From positions 10,078,553 to 10,142,552 of the forward strand of contig OX344750.2 in NCBI GenBank assembly GCA_947034885.2: a DNA stretch of 64,000 nt, in the 5' to 3' direction. Below the pieces are notes generated by a model. That model was not told where the DNA came from. It saw nothing but the letters and a program-made list of their open reading frames with translations, and made no database searches. The position numbers were made by a program, and so were the translations under genes. Of this stretch, positions 1 through 11,600 are shown one piece after another. How positions within the stretch are numbered: the stretch's first letter is position 1; each line of letters starts with the position of its first letter. The stretch is from Thuidium tamariscinum. Its lineage: Eukaryota; Streptophyta; Bryopsida; Hypnales; Thuidiaceae.

Positions 1-2040
1 GAACATGATTCTTCCTGAAACCAAGACATTTTGTCGCCTGGGTTGTTAGCTTGCTATAGCAAACATATACCAAAAGGAATTATTCTTTCACTAATGTAGC
101 TAGCCACTCCAGAGTTCGAATCAACCACTTCAAGCGAACTGTCTGCGTCGAAGCATCCTCTATTCTATTATTGTCACCAAGATCTGTCAACAAATTACCG
201 GCATCCGTGAAGCTACCTAACGATTAAGTGTCTTCCACGTAAGCCTACTGTAGATCATATCATGCAATTCAGGTCAGAGTGGCGGTACGTGAATCCTTTG
301 ACGTCACAGAATGTCTGAATGGCGACCAACTCGATCGATCGTGCTCAACAGTGCGCATGACGTACCTATGGTCTGGCCGGAGTCGAGAATTTATTTGGGG
401 AAGGGCTTGCTCTCCAGCTAGAACTCATCCAATGACCTCTGAGGATCAATCTCTGTATTGATCACCTCCTCCAAATTCCGACGATTATTTAATTTGTGGA
501 TCGACTCGCAGTCCTGCTTCTTGTTTAGATCTTCTACACGTCCCTCTTGCTTCTCATGGAATACTCCGCCATGTTGAGCCTGTCTTAACAGAAGCTGGTT
601 GACAAGCCGAAGTCACATGCTGCTTTGGGTTCACCGCAGCGCTTTTGCACCGACTGCAAAATGGAAGCTGTCGTAATTTGGGGACTTCACAATCTTGGAC
701 TTGTTCCCCAAGTCTGAACCTGCGAAGCGCTTAAGCCCATCTCCAAAGATGGCGTCCATGGGAGATGGCCATCGCTGCAAGAAGTTTCCTTCAGTTGCCC
801 CATCTGCATTCCCGGACGGTCTCAACGTGGAGGCCTGTGGAGCGCAGCAGTGGTGACTCCAGAAATGCTGGAGTTGTATGCTCACGGTGCAGTGCAGCCT
901 CAGGCTGGCGTGATGTTCTTCGGCGATGGTGGGCATACTTGCCGAAAGTTCCCTTGTCCAATTTGGAACAAATTAACTACCACCCTTGAAGTGGAAGTTG
1001 GATGCTAAGTGGACTGTTAGTTTCTCGGCTTCAAACTGGACATCGCCGAAACTGAAGATTGAAGATGTAAAGTATACAGCTCATTTATCGAACGAGCTAG
1101 ATCAATTAGTAAGTGCACTCAATAGTATAATATTGAAGTCATGTACCTAATTACCCGTAGAGGTGAATAGTATGTTATGTGATGAAATGTAGTTCATTCA
1201 TTTGGGGAAGCCCAATGATATTAATTGAAAGCAGGGGGCCGGTAGTGTTTGGTTACCTGTCGCACACTCACTCTGAGTTGAATGCTTAAGAATATATCAA
1301 CTTCAAGAGGTTCTTGAGAATCTTGAACGATTGTACACTCAGATTGTACACTACTTGAAATCAAATGATTGAAGAAATTCTCAGAAATGTTTGTTGTGTG
1401 CATGGTGAGCTCAAATGTATGGTAGCTGAATCGTATCTGGTTATTTATGTGCAGAAATTAACTAATGACTTTTCTTTCAGAATCACTACCAATAATCCTG
1501 GGTAAAATCTCTGCAAACGTTCATTGACTCTGCAAACTTCCATTCAAGTTTGGCCATTTCGAAAGTCATCGTTACTTTGAGAGGCTCGTGGGATAATCGA
1601 TCTAACACAATGACAATGATTGCTAAATGATCAATCTGCTGCAAACTTCATTATTGAAATGGGTTTTTCACTTGTTGGGTGTAACCTTTCATTATCATTC
1701 ATTGCTCTAATTAAATTAAGAAATTGTAATGTACGATCATAAGAAGTGGTGTCTTGGATCAGAGGAAAAAGCTTTTAAATCTTTTTTAGGTCGTTTTACA
1801 TTATAAGATAATTAAATTTCATGAAATTTTGATATACAACAAAAATTAAGTCTAGGAGATGAAAATCTTACAATGTTGGCACCAATAGAAAAGGAGTATA
1901 CTAAGACCCTCTTAGAAAGACACCAATTATTGCTCTTGAGACGTCATTTATGAATTATTTATAACAGACATTCAAAGTGTTGTAAAGTTAAGGTTTTGGA
2001 CATGGAAATGACAAGGTTAGATACAATATAAAAAATGATA
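1..2040. other. Unassigned 5' region, no supported gene
   Basis: This stretch is less AT-rich than most of the window, especially at about 600-980. Short open frames occur on both strands at 600-990, but none shows a recognisable domain, splice structure or consistent codon bias. No repeat terminus was recognised. It could hold exons of a gene lying to the left, but I cannot support one. Confidence 0.3.
2027..2035 (+). promoter_or_regulatory. Possible TATA box upstream of the hairpin
   Basis: TATAAAAAA lies about 170 bases before the 2205-2282 hairpin. It would fit a Pol II promoter for a primary microRNA transcript, but AT-rich DNA gives such matches by chance. Confidence 0.2.
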
Positions 2041-2079
2041 GTTTGCAGACTTCCATTACAATTTTCTTCTTCTTATAGA

Positions 2080-2099
2080 GTGGAAAGTCCCCTTTCCAC
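2080..2099. repeat. Short perfect hairpin
   Basis: GTGGAAAG and CTTTCCAC form an 8-bp stem around a 4-base loop. A 12-base palindrome, CATCCCGGGATG, follows at 2112-2123. Both lie just upstream of the larger microRNA-like hairpin and may belong to the same transcript; no function is assigned. Confidence 0.4.
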
Positions 2100-2204
2100 G
2101 GGTTGGCACTTCATCCCGGGATGTCGGGCACTAGAATTTTTTCTTACAGTGCCAGGCAACCCCATTGAGAAAACCCCAATGACGTCACTTTTTCAGTGCT
2201 TAAC

Positions 2205-2282
2205 GTTGTGGGAGGCATGGTCACTCGAGCATTTCAGCCTGTGACGGCACCTGCTCGATCTCTTGGCCATGCCTCCCACTGT
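2205..2282 (+). ncRNA. Candidate microRNA precursor, miR482/miR2118-like
   Basis: Bases 2208-2220 (GTGGGAGGCATGG) and 2267-2279 are perfect reverse complements. Three more pairs extend the stem to 2208-2223 with 2264-2279. A second 7-bp stem (2225-2231 with 2252-2258) follows a 1x5 internal loop, and a short third stem caps it. The 3' arm from 2261 begins TCTTGGCCATGCCTCCCA, which I match at about 16 of 22 positions to the miR482 consensus from memory. Its complement spells a codon series close to the NB-LRR P-loop (G-M-G-G-x-G-K), the established target of that superfamily, and in that family the mature strand is also on the 3' arm. The 5' arm is GGGAGG-rich like miR482-5p. The folding is seen directly; family membership is inferred. 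It could instead be a chance inverted fragment of a resistance gene. No NB-LRR gene is in the window. Confidence 0.5.
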
Positions 2283-2289
2283 ATATACA

Positions 2290-3025
2290 ATTCCAAATTG
2301 ATGAAACAAAACCGAATCGTTGTCGGAGTAGTATTTCAATGGGTAATGCATTGTCTGCGCTTGAGTGCTTGACCCCGCAGTTGTGACCGAAACATCCGAA
2401 AGAGTTTCTATTCGATTTCCTTGACGTGCTGAAGCAGCCAGCTCCACGTTCGATCAAGCGAAAAATTTCCTCAAATGAATGGCTGGTGATTAATTGAATT
2501 CAATAAGTGAAGTCCAGCTTGCTCTGGTTGCTTTGGAATTCGGTCAGCAAGCTAACAAACAAGGATGTGAGACCAGGGGATTTGGCGTGCTGAATATGGT
2601 CACACGTACCCGAAATGCACTGGAATTTCCAAGATGTTTTTCTTTGCCCGCAAACTTCTACATGATTGTACACTGTTACAATTATTACGCAAATCGATGA
2701 AAATCTAACTTGGGCCACATTGCATTGATCAAACAGTTCCGACTGGACATCGCATTGTCTGCATTGTCTGGGAGGTCTATCTGGCTGGACTTATTTAGCT
2801 CGACGCTTGGTAGTGAACTGTCTTACGCAATGTCTAACAAGTTCAAGTTTGTTTGGAACTCGATCTCACCGGGGCTTGTCAGGATCGGAGTGGACTGTGT
2901 TGGGCAGACATAATTCCATTCACGGTATGGAAGTACGTTGCCGTACGTTGCCGTATTTTGATGAACTAAGCAGTGATGGCCAGCACAGCAAATTCCTGTT
3001 GATTCGTAAGTTTCATGTTCAGTGT
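2290..3025. other. Unassigned spacer, no supported gene
   Basis: Several 60-100 codon frames overlap on both strands, but none has recognisable motifs. The part nearest 3030 is presumably promoter for the small gene that follows. Confidence 0.3.
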
Positions 3026-3030
3026 AAAAC

Positions 3031-3038
3031 TATAAATA
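3031..3038 (+). promoter_or_regulatory. TATA box of the small Cys-tail gene
   Basis: TATAAATA is a canonical plant TATA box. It places a transcription start near 3062-3068, giving a leader of about 35-75 bases before the candidate start codons at 3099 or 3141. Confidence 0.5.
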
Positions 3039-3098
3039 GATACAAGCCGAACTGTGAGGTCACAACTGCAGCAATTCAAGCTTACGAAGAGCAATTGT

Positions 3099-3389
3099 AT
3101 GTTTTTCACTTCCTCTGCAAGCAGTAATTTGATCGATACTATGTCTCACTTACTTTCATCCGAGGCTTACGACCACTCAGTCAAGATGCGGGTGAGCGCC
3201 AGCGCTATGGGCCCTGCGACGACGACATCCATTGCCTCCGTCCAGACGGTCCAGTTCCATCTGGGCCACGACGACTCCCACCGCAACATGGAGTTCCTGA
3301 CCGTCGGTGTGACCCATGAGTCGACTTTCAGTGACGGTGAACCACCGTGTAACTGCAAAAAGTGGAATTGCCCCAAGTGCAACGGCTGA
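3099..3389 (+). CDS. Small protein with Cys-rich C-terminal tail (metallothionein-like?)
   Basis: An open frame without introns follows a TATA box. In-frame starts are at 3099, 3141 and 3186; 3141 and 3186 both have A at -3. From 3099 the product is 96 residues: a Ser/Thr-rich N-terminal half, a middle segment with QFHLGHDDSHRN, and the tail GEPPCNCKKWNCPKCNG ending at the stop. The Cys spacing C-x-C-x4-C-x2-C is that of a small metal-binding cluster, and plant metallothioneins also end in a Cys cluster after a Cys-free spacer. However, no N-terminal Cys cluster is visible, so this is either a partial gene whose first exon I cannot find or a different small protein. From about 3186 the coding part is clearly GC-richer, notably at third positions, than its surroundings, which supports real coding. 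Confidence 0.4.
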   Translation: MFFTSSASSNLIDTMSHLLSSEAYDHSVKMRVSASAMGPATTTSIASVQTVQFHLGHDDSHRNMEFLTVGVTHESTFSDGEPPCNCKKWNCPKCNG

Positions 3390-4138
3390 GCTTTTAGACT
3401 GCTCTTGGAGCCAGATCAAGCGGCGTTCAGATTCAGATATATACATTCTTGCGACTGTTTTCTTCAAGAAAACATGATTTTATTTCTTAAATAAGAGTAG
3501 ATCGATATCGATCAGTATAGGCTTGTGTTAATATATACTACTCGCAGGAACACAAGCGTACGATCATATATAGAGTTTAGGATTTTATCATGATATCTAG
3601 AGCATAGTTGATCGATTGGGATTTCAGTCAGTTGTCAGTGTCAAGTTCGTAGCATTTGGTAGGGTAGGTGTTTTGTGATTCTTTGAGTTGGCATATATAT
3701 ATATATATAGACCGACTCTGCGATAATAATTTCAATGGATTTGGAAAATGGAGTGGTGATCGATCATTCTTAGCGTGAGTGCGTGACAGATAAAGGAATG
3801 CCTACGAGGCTGCCATTCACGGGAGCGGGATTCTGTAGTTCACAGATTTGTGTATTCCTGAGCTAGCTCGGCATATTTAATAAATTAAAGTTGCGGTCTT
3901 ACTTGATTTGCTCAGGTGATCACAGTCGCTCTGTTCAGCGTTGCCCCATGATCCGATAATTAATTTTATCGTCAAACTGATCAAAGTCCAGTTCTGTTCT
4001 AAGTATGGCTGAGCGACGAGTGACTCAAAATTACAAATAGTTCCAGGTTGTTGTGCAAATTAACTAAGTTAATTCACACATGTTGTCAATTCAGGAAGGT
4101 GATACCTGCAGCTGTGCCAGTCTCATGTTGTTGCTTGC
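3390..4138. other. 3' flank and spacer, with a TA microsatellite
   Basis: No gene is seen. The first 100 bases are probably 3' UTR of the small upstream gene. An (AT)n run lies near 3692-3710. The DNA becomes steadily more AT-rich towards the repeat field that starts at about 4139. Confidence 0.4.
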
Positions 4139-4620
4139 GGGTGATTGCACAAAACTAGCTCTTGTATTAATTTTTGGCAAATGTTGCATGGTGATTAGTT
4201 TTTATCATAACTTTTACATTTTTGATTAGTTTTTTATCATAACTTTTGCCTTTTAGATCCAAATGACTCAAAATTCATAGACAAGATACTTGTGACTATT
4301 ATAGACCCCCCCTTTTTTTTGAATTAAAAAAAAATTACTATTTAAAGTTTAAAAATAGTCCCAATAATTATGTCACACTTGCCAATTTGAGTTTTTTTAG
4401 TATTATTTTGTACCTCTAGAAAATTCAAGCTAAAATTTGGAGAGGAGGGCCTTTTAGTAGACTTGTAGCTACTATCCAAAGGAATCCTAAAAGTACAATT
4501 AAATTGTATATATGTGGTGTAAAAGTTTTCAAAGTGAGTTTCTTCTATTTGTATTTTGAAACATATAAATTATTATTTTGGTGTGTTTTTTGGTGAATGA
4601 CCATCTCTATAGAATTGCTA
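4139..4620 (+). mobile_element. Family A TIR element, truncated copy
   Basis: It starts GGGTGATTGCACAAAAC, a diverged left terminus of family A. It can be followed by eye alongside the intact copy at 40839-41571, sharing 'cataacttttg', the 'tgtcacacttg' block and 'acatataa-attattattttggtg'. Similarity stops near 4620 and no right terminus is found, so the 3' part was lost. It has no ORF of interest. Confidence 0.55.
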
Positions 4621-4850
4621 CCATGGTTGTTCACCCTAACAAGTCAACAACATAACAAAAATGTTGAACATAACAAGAATTTTATCCTCTATCCATCTAG
4701 TAGAGTCAAACTTGTCTTTGACTTTTGGACAAAATTTTTGGCCTACCCATTGGCCATGTGGTGTCCATGTGGCATAATAGGGTCTAGGTGACTTTGGATG
4801 GGGCCCCCTCAAGAATGTCAGTTGTGCAAGGATTGCTTCTTTTGATACTT

Positions 4851-5585
4851 GGGTGATTGCAAGAAACACTTGTCCTATTTCTTATCTCCTTGGTCGTAGA
4901 CAGGTGGATTTTTACTCATAACTTTTGCATTATTATTTCATTTTACACAAAACTTGAAATGAAGGTACACTTAATAGTTCTAGACACTATGTAATTTTTT
5001 GAAAATTTAAAAAAATTGTTTTATTATTTTTAAATAGTCCCCAATTGGATGTCTACCTTGGCCATTTTGGGGTTTTTTAGTCCTATTCTTGACTCAAAAA
5101 TGCAAATCTTAAGCTGAAAATTGGCATACAAGCCTACAAGGACTTCTTCTAAAGTAACACAAGCCTACAAAGAGTTTTGTAAAAATATTAAATTTTCAAC
5201 TTCCACATGTATTCAAAGTAGAGTACCTTTGCGCAAGTTTAGAGAATACAATTTATTTTTCTTGAAGATGAAAATGGTTGGTGACAAGCACGTTTGTGTT
5301 AGAAAAAATGAATTTTTTTAGAATTTTTTTAGAATTTTTTTACTATTTTTTAAAAATCAAACATTAAACTAGATCTATTTTCATGATATTTTTCATCACT
5401 CTTTGAATGTGCATAACTCTTAGAGATAAATTTTTTTAGACTTGATTTTTTACTTACTTTGGTTTTTTAATGCTTTACAAACTATCCATATTTATTTTAT
5501 ATAAGAAAGTTAATTCTAAAAGTCACAATACTTCAATACTAAGGCCACTTTGAGCCAAAATCAATAGGTGTTTCTTGCAATGACC
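4851..5585 (+). mobile_element. Family A non-autonomous TIR element (735 bp)
   Basis: The left end GGGTGATTGCAAGAAAC is mirrored by a right end GTTTCTTGCAATGACC, and the inverted similarity continues into ACTTGTCCTATT / AATAGGTG. Flanks are TACTT (left) and AACTT (right), a 4-of-5 match to a 5-bp target duplication. No transposase is encoded. A triplicated 'gaattttttta' unit lies near 5309-5340. Confidence 0.7.
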
Positions 5586-5590
5586 AACTT

Positions 5591-6509
5591 GCAGTTGTCC
5601 CCTTCCCTACCTATAGTCGCTCTCCCTATCTCCAATTGCCCAATGTTTTAGACCCACGGTCACCCCCCCACAGTCACCCATGCTAATGTAGTTTGGGCTT
5701 TCCACGTTAGATGATTTTCATATGAAATTCTCTACCCATCAAGCCAAAAATTTTGAAAATTTGGGCCACCACAGGTAGGGTGACCTCTAAAGTATTGTAC
5801 ATGACAAACATTTATCATATACAACGTGCAATGTCAGACAAACATTAGAAAAAAATTTGAACCCTAAAACGAGCTGTTTTGTAGCACGATGCTGATATGG
5901 AAAATATTTTTCAAAAAATAAATATTAAATAAATAAATATTAAGAAACTACCATATCCAATGTAGTCACACTAGTGCCCTGTCATTTCAGAATTTAAAAA
6001 TTTTAATTATTTAAAAAAAATTCTGAAAAGAAATTTCTTTTCCTAATTGCACCATTGCAGTAGGACACTTGCAACTTCTTTCAAGGTCCAGATTTTTTGT
6101 AATGCAATTCAACACCAAAACCCAAAAATGTATTTGATAGAAAAACCATGGTTGCTACAAATGACCAATTTTATTTTTTACACTAGAATTTTCTTAAATT
6201 TTTTATTAGTTAAAACATTGAAGTATTAACAAAATTTTAGTTAAAATGGTAGTATTCCCATGCCTCTTTTTCCTACTAGTCAATTGTGGAAAAAAAAGGA
6301 ATCTAAGATCTTGGATCTTGAGCCTTGAATGTAGTGTAAATACGATAGTGCAAAATATTTACAAAATATTTAGTGAGCCTCATATGTAAGAATTAAGAAA
6401 TTAATGAGAGAACATTTGATTGTGTGCAATGATGGATACCCAAGTAGATCACTCTATAGGGATTTTGCATACTTCATGTAGTGATTAGTAAAGTGATTTT
6501 GTGACCTAT
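5591..6509. other. AT-rich spacer, no gene seen
   Basis: Only short AT-rich frames are present. I recognise no domain and no element terminus. Confidence 0.4.
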
Positions 6510-6514
6510 CATTT

Positions 6515-7262
6515 GGATGATTGCAAGAAACACAAGTTCACGTTTTTATCATAGAAACTTAGTTTTTGGCCATAGGACTAGCAATACTATTCGATACTAC
6601 TAGTACCACATGTCAACAAAGCGCTTGCAAATCTAAACTGACAATTTAGGGTGCTTGTGGATCTTGACTGTCAACTTTGTATTATGTAATACTATATATA
6701 CTATAGAAACCACTAGTAGCAAAAAATAGCTGAAAAGGGGTATATGGACTTTTTCATTTTTAGGAATTCAAAAAGAATTCAAAATACTATTTTTTTTAAA
6801 TTAATTTTTTTAGAGAAGATTATGCTCACATTGCAACAAAGAATTCCTCTAGGAAAAAATTTCCCACTTTGTAGCCTTTGTATAAAGGAAGGTCACTTTG
6901 ACAGTTTGAACCCATGTGCACAATAGACATGTTGCTATTTGAATAAAAATTTGTTATGAATTCTCAAAATGTTAATAGACCTCAAATTTATCCAATTTGT
7001 GACTTCAAATTTAGATTTTTGGGTCAAAAATAGGACTAAAACCCTCTTAATGGCCAAGGTAGACATCCGATCGGGGGTAGGTTCAAAATAATAAAATAAT
7101 TTTTAAATTTAAGAAAAATTTATCGAACATCTAAAACTTTTGTGTGTACCTTTTAAAAAAAAATTTAAGCCAAAAGGACAAAAGATGCAAAAGTTATGAG
7201 CAAGAAACTACCTATTAGAGGTCAAGGATACAAAAAAAAGACAAGTGTTTCTTGCAATCACT
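6515..7262 (+). mobile_element. Family A TIR element with perfect 5-bp duplication (748 bp)
   Basis: It begins GGATGATTGCAAGAAACAC and ends GTGTTTCTTGCAATCACT. The flanks CATTT (6510-6514) and CATTT (7263-7267) are identical, which fixes the borders. The interior contains the family motif resembling 'ggccaaggtagacatccgat' in inverted orientation relative to the 4851 copy. No coding capacity. Confidence 0.75.
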
Positions 7263-7471
7263 CATTTATTTTTTAATAAACTATAATTTCAAAAAATTTA
7301 AATATGAACTTTAATTACTAATGAATATATAGATTTTTTTTCAAAAATTTATAAATAGATTTTGTCAACAAAAAAAAATTAATGATTCAAAGCCTAAATT
7401 TTCAAAGGAGAAAAAACTATTCAATTTTATTTTAATTTTCCTTTCAATTGAATTCAAATCCCTAGAGGACC

Positions 7472-8665
7472 AAAGTGTTTTTTTGGCAATATAGTGATTT
7501 TGGGTAGGTTACCACTTACCAGCCCTTTTTTTTTTACTTTTTGAGAAAGTGCCAAGATGGCGGTCACTTCAAATTTGGTGAAGCATTATATTTCTACATT
7601 CATCCATCTTTTGGAATTAGAAACACTTTTCTATCATATTTATACACTTTTGCATCCAAATTTGGCAACTTCATCCATATTTTAAAGAGAATTGAAAAAT
7701 TTCTGGCGAAAAGAGATTACTTTTATCTGGCGAAGAAAAGACATTTTTTTGAAATAGTGCAATCTGGTCACATGGGGCCGAAAAAAAAAGGGCTGGTAGG
7801 TACGTGTGACATTGTGACTAGAGATTTCTATATTTTGGAACCAAAATTTAATAGAAGGTGTAGACAAGGAGTATCTTTGAAGCCCAACAATTTTTGTGAC
7901 TTTTGACTACATGGTTGAAAAGTTATCGCTTAATATGTTGTTTGTTTTTCAATTCAGGTAGTTTAGGAAGATCAGAAAAAATCACTTTTTTTGGAAACCA
8001 AAATTTGAAATTGGTTTTATAGATTTATGTATACGTGGAAAGCTTTGAATCATTCCATTTGAATTGATGAGTCAAAAGTTATGAAGAATTTTAGTTTGCG
8101 GGTAGTTATGGATTCTCTACTCTAAAATAGACTTTGAAGTCCTTTATTTTATTCAATTTTCAATATTTTTGAAAAAAACAAAAAGCATTGGGTGTAGATT
8201 TTTTATTACAACATTTGAACCATTGAAATTGGCATTTTTCAATTCAATAAATAAATTGTTAACAATTTAGTGTTTTGAATCATACTGTACTTCTCTCTCG
8301 TTACTATTTTTTTTTGTACATGTTGTACAATTTGAAATGATTTGAAATTTTTTGAGCATGTATCCAACTTAAATTGAAGAATGAATCCAAAGAGAAACAA
8401 CCATTTTGAATATATTTTTCATACAAATGTGGCCTTTTGAAGTGTAGCTTCATGGATTTCCGCAGTGATAAAAAAGAGATTTTTGTAACTTCAAACACTA
8501 TTATCTTGCAATCTACATGGCGGAATTTCCTGAAATTTTTTTATATGCTTTCAAACTAGTGCACTCTAAGATCCTATGGTTACATTATTCTAAAAAAAAT
8601 CTAAAATTTGATAGTTGTCCTAGAAATGATAGTTTTGGAGCGGTTTTGGTGAAAACATAGGACTT
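7472..8665 (-). mobile_element. Family B element, inverted and truncated
   Basis: It begins CCCTAGAGGACCAAAGTG, a diverged copy of the family B end CCCCTAAAGGACC. Its interior (for example 'gactacatggttgaaaagttatcgc' near 7905-7930, and the 'cctagaaatgatagttttgga' block near 8619) matches the copies at 42179-43102 and 57605-58439 in reverse orientation. The far end is missing: similarity stops near 8660 before a TIR is reached. Confidence 0.6.
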
Positions 8666-11600
8666 CAAAAACCTTTACAGATTAAGAAGTAAACAAAGAG
8701 TCCAAAATCTTCACTGCACATAGTTTGTATATATGCATAGAGTAGTCCTCTGGAAGATGATATGAGTTTTGATGGACAGTTTTGCATTGATCTAGAGCTT
8801 GTACTTGAAAATGAAGAAGTCTAAAATATAACACTCTTAAATGGACTAGAGATGAAAGAAAAGAAGCTTCTAGTTCTTATTGATCATAATTGTTAACTTT
8901 GTATTTTTATTGCCAAGTATGCAACCTGTGCTATCCAAAGGAAAGTTGCACATTAAAAATTAGGATTTATAAGTTGTACACTCAATTACATCTTAGTCCA
9001 CATATGTAAGGATGTGCCTTTTTCTACATACCAAAGTATGACATGTAGTGGTGTCTTCTTTTAGAAACCCTCTAAACAACTACTTATTTTGCTAATGGAT
9101 ACCTAGGCATGAGTCTATTGTGCCTTTTAAGTAATAAATCTTTTTATATGCCTAAATTTACTCTCAAGTCACCAAAAATGGCTCAAAGTATTGGTTTACT
9201 ATGTGTTTTATAGGTTTTAGTCAAATGGACTAAGCTACTATGACTTCTCATAAAAAAGAAGTAAAACAAAAACTAAGATCATGATCTTCTACATAATTTT
9301 TTTTCCTTTCTAGAAATATAAAACTTGACCCAATCTAAGTTTCTTAACCTAAGATATGGGTGGATGAAGTTTCATCCTAGAAGGGTTAATGAAACTTCAC
9401 CCATGGTTTTCTACTTATTCCTTAATTAAAAATGACTTAAAATTTTGGAAGAAAGTTATGGATGTTAACCTTTATCTATAACGTAACACTTTAACATACA
9501 ATGTGCATTTGGAATTAGAAAAAGGCACCTCAAAAGGCACCATACAAAAATCTTAGAAACTAGATGAAGGAAAAAAGTAGGATCCATTTTATACAAAAAA
9601 ATATAAAAAGTGAACCACATGCAAAGCAATGCAACTACAAAATAGCCCTAAAATTTTAGTTTAGAGATTATTTTAGGAATATTCTTAAAATATAAATTCT
9701 ATTATATAACCCCAATTAAAAATTCCATTAGAAAAATGTCTTGACTCTCTACAAGGCTATTTATTTGCTACATATTCAAATATAACAAAAAAGTGAAAAA
9801 AAATTTACTTATTTGAAAATAAAATAAAATCATGTAGCACATCATTGCCTTATGTGCTACATTAGATTGCAATTTTTATAAGTTCAATGTTAAATATTTT
9901 TTTATTTTTTTATTTTTTTATATATGCACATTTAAATGTAATGTCTTAGCCTTCTACATAGTCCAAATGTTTTCTAATGCTTTACATGCAACTAGGTTGT
10001 ACATTTCACACTAAAAGCTTTTTTGAGGGATAGAAAATAATATCGTTTTTTCTTGCAACTACTTCTATACAATAAATACTGCACTATATACAATTCATCA
10101 TTAGTTCTTTTATTAATACTTCTTTTCATTTTTTATCTTGTAAGGATAAAGGGATAGTGTGAACTTCCTAAAATTTAAAGAGGTGCTATAAAGCACAATT
10201 TATTGTAGAAGAATGCGATGATGACTTTCAAAGAAAGTTGCAAACTAAAAATGAATGTAAATATTACAACTTTCTAGAAATTTAGTTCTAATTACCCAAA
10301 GTGTCCCAAAACAAAAATTATGACATTCAATTGCCTCAAACTAAATTCAAGCTAAGAACCAATAAATATGAATCAATATTGTGCCTTTATAAAAGTATTT
10401 GGATTAGGTATAGGAGAGTCGTGGAACATCTTGTTTTGCACCCAAAAAAAGATCTTCATGATTGACTTTGATATAATTATTGGATTTGTTTTTGAACTTA
10501 ATTTTCACATTAATAAGAAGGTCAATGTATAGGATTTAGTTTGTATTCTAGAAAAATCTCACCATTGAATTCTTTTTTTAATCCTACTTTTGAACAAATA
10601 ATGATTTATTTTTTCCTTCAATCTTGTATCTACTTCTATTTAACAATTTATTAATAAACAAATCCAAAATTGAGCTACAAATATTTTAAATCACAAGGAT
10701 TTAAGTTTTATAATCTTATGCTATAATTGTAGGTGGATAGATTGGGAAAAAATAATCTTGTAAACAAATACAAAATTTATAGGAGATTTGTTTGTTTTTT
10801 CAAAAATTTGTATGGTGAAACAATATATAGGTCAACAATTCTATTTTTTTAAGAATTTGACAAATTTTATTTTTTTATAGGAGAATGAATATTTAAAAAA
10901 AAGGTAAAAACCTTACTCTATATTCTAATAGACTTGTGTAGTATGATAAGTTGCAAAATAATAAACATTTTTTCAATTTTTAATGTGTAGATGTCTTGTA
11001 ATCTACATAATCAAAGTTTCCAAAATTTCTTCCTCACATTGTCATATTAATCAATTACAACATCTAATAATTAGAATGAAACTTTTTTTTTTAAAAATTA
11101 TTGTCTTTCTACTAGAAGTTGCAATTTTAAATGGTTTCTTAACAATAGAAAAGGACATTTGGACCTTAGAGGCTAATTTTAAAAAGCCTATACAACATGA
11201 TGAGATGTAACTTCAAAATAGGCCCAAACTACAAAGAACTTGAGCAATATGTTTGTTGATTTCCTTAGAATCAACTCATAGAAAATAACCATTTATTAGA
11301 TCTTTTAATTTATATTGCAAGTGAGAACTTGCAATTATTTAGCCATCATACAATAAATATTTGAGTCGAAATTCTATTTTGGATCAATGAAAAATATAGC
11401 ATGTGAACTTATTATTAGTTGGTTATTTTTTTTAAAAATTGTTCTCATTATTCATTTGATCCAAGTTGATTATTCTAGTTTTTCAAATTGGAGTTTAATT
11501 TGATAAGTCAGTAAGTTGGAGTGATGTAGGATTAATGGTTTTTGATGCCAATTTGGAACATCATTTGTCCAAGTTGGATCCCATTCTATGTAGCGGTTTG

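Noticed and set aside
111-125. GTTCGAATC, like a tRNA T-loop
   Set aside because: The flanking bases do not pair as a T-stem, and no acceptor, D or anticodon arms are found.
600-990. Overlapping frames on both strands with several Cys and Trp codons
   Set aside because: No frame shows a known zinc-binding or other domain, and no splice structure links them.
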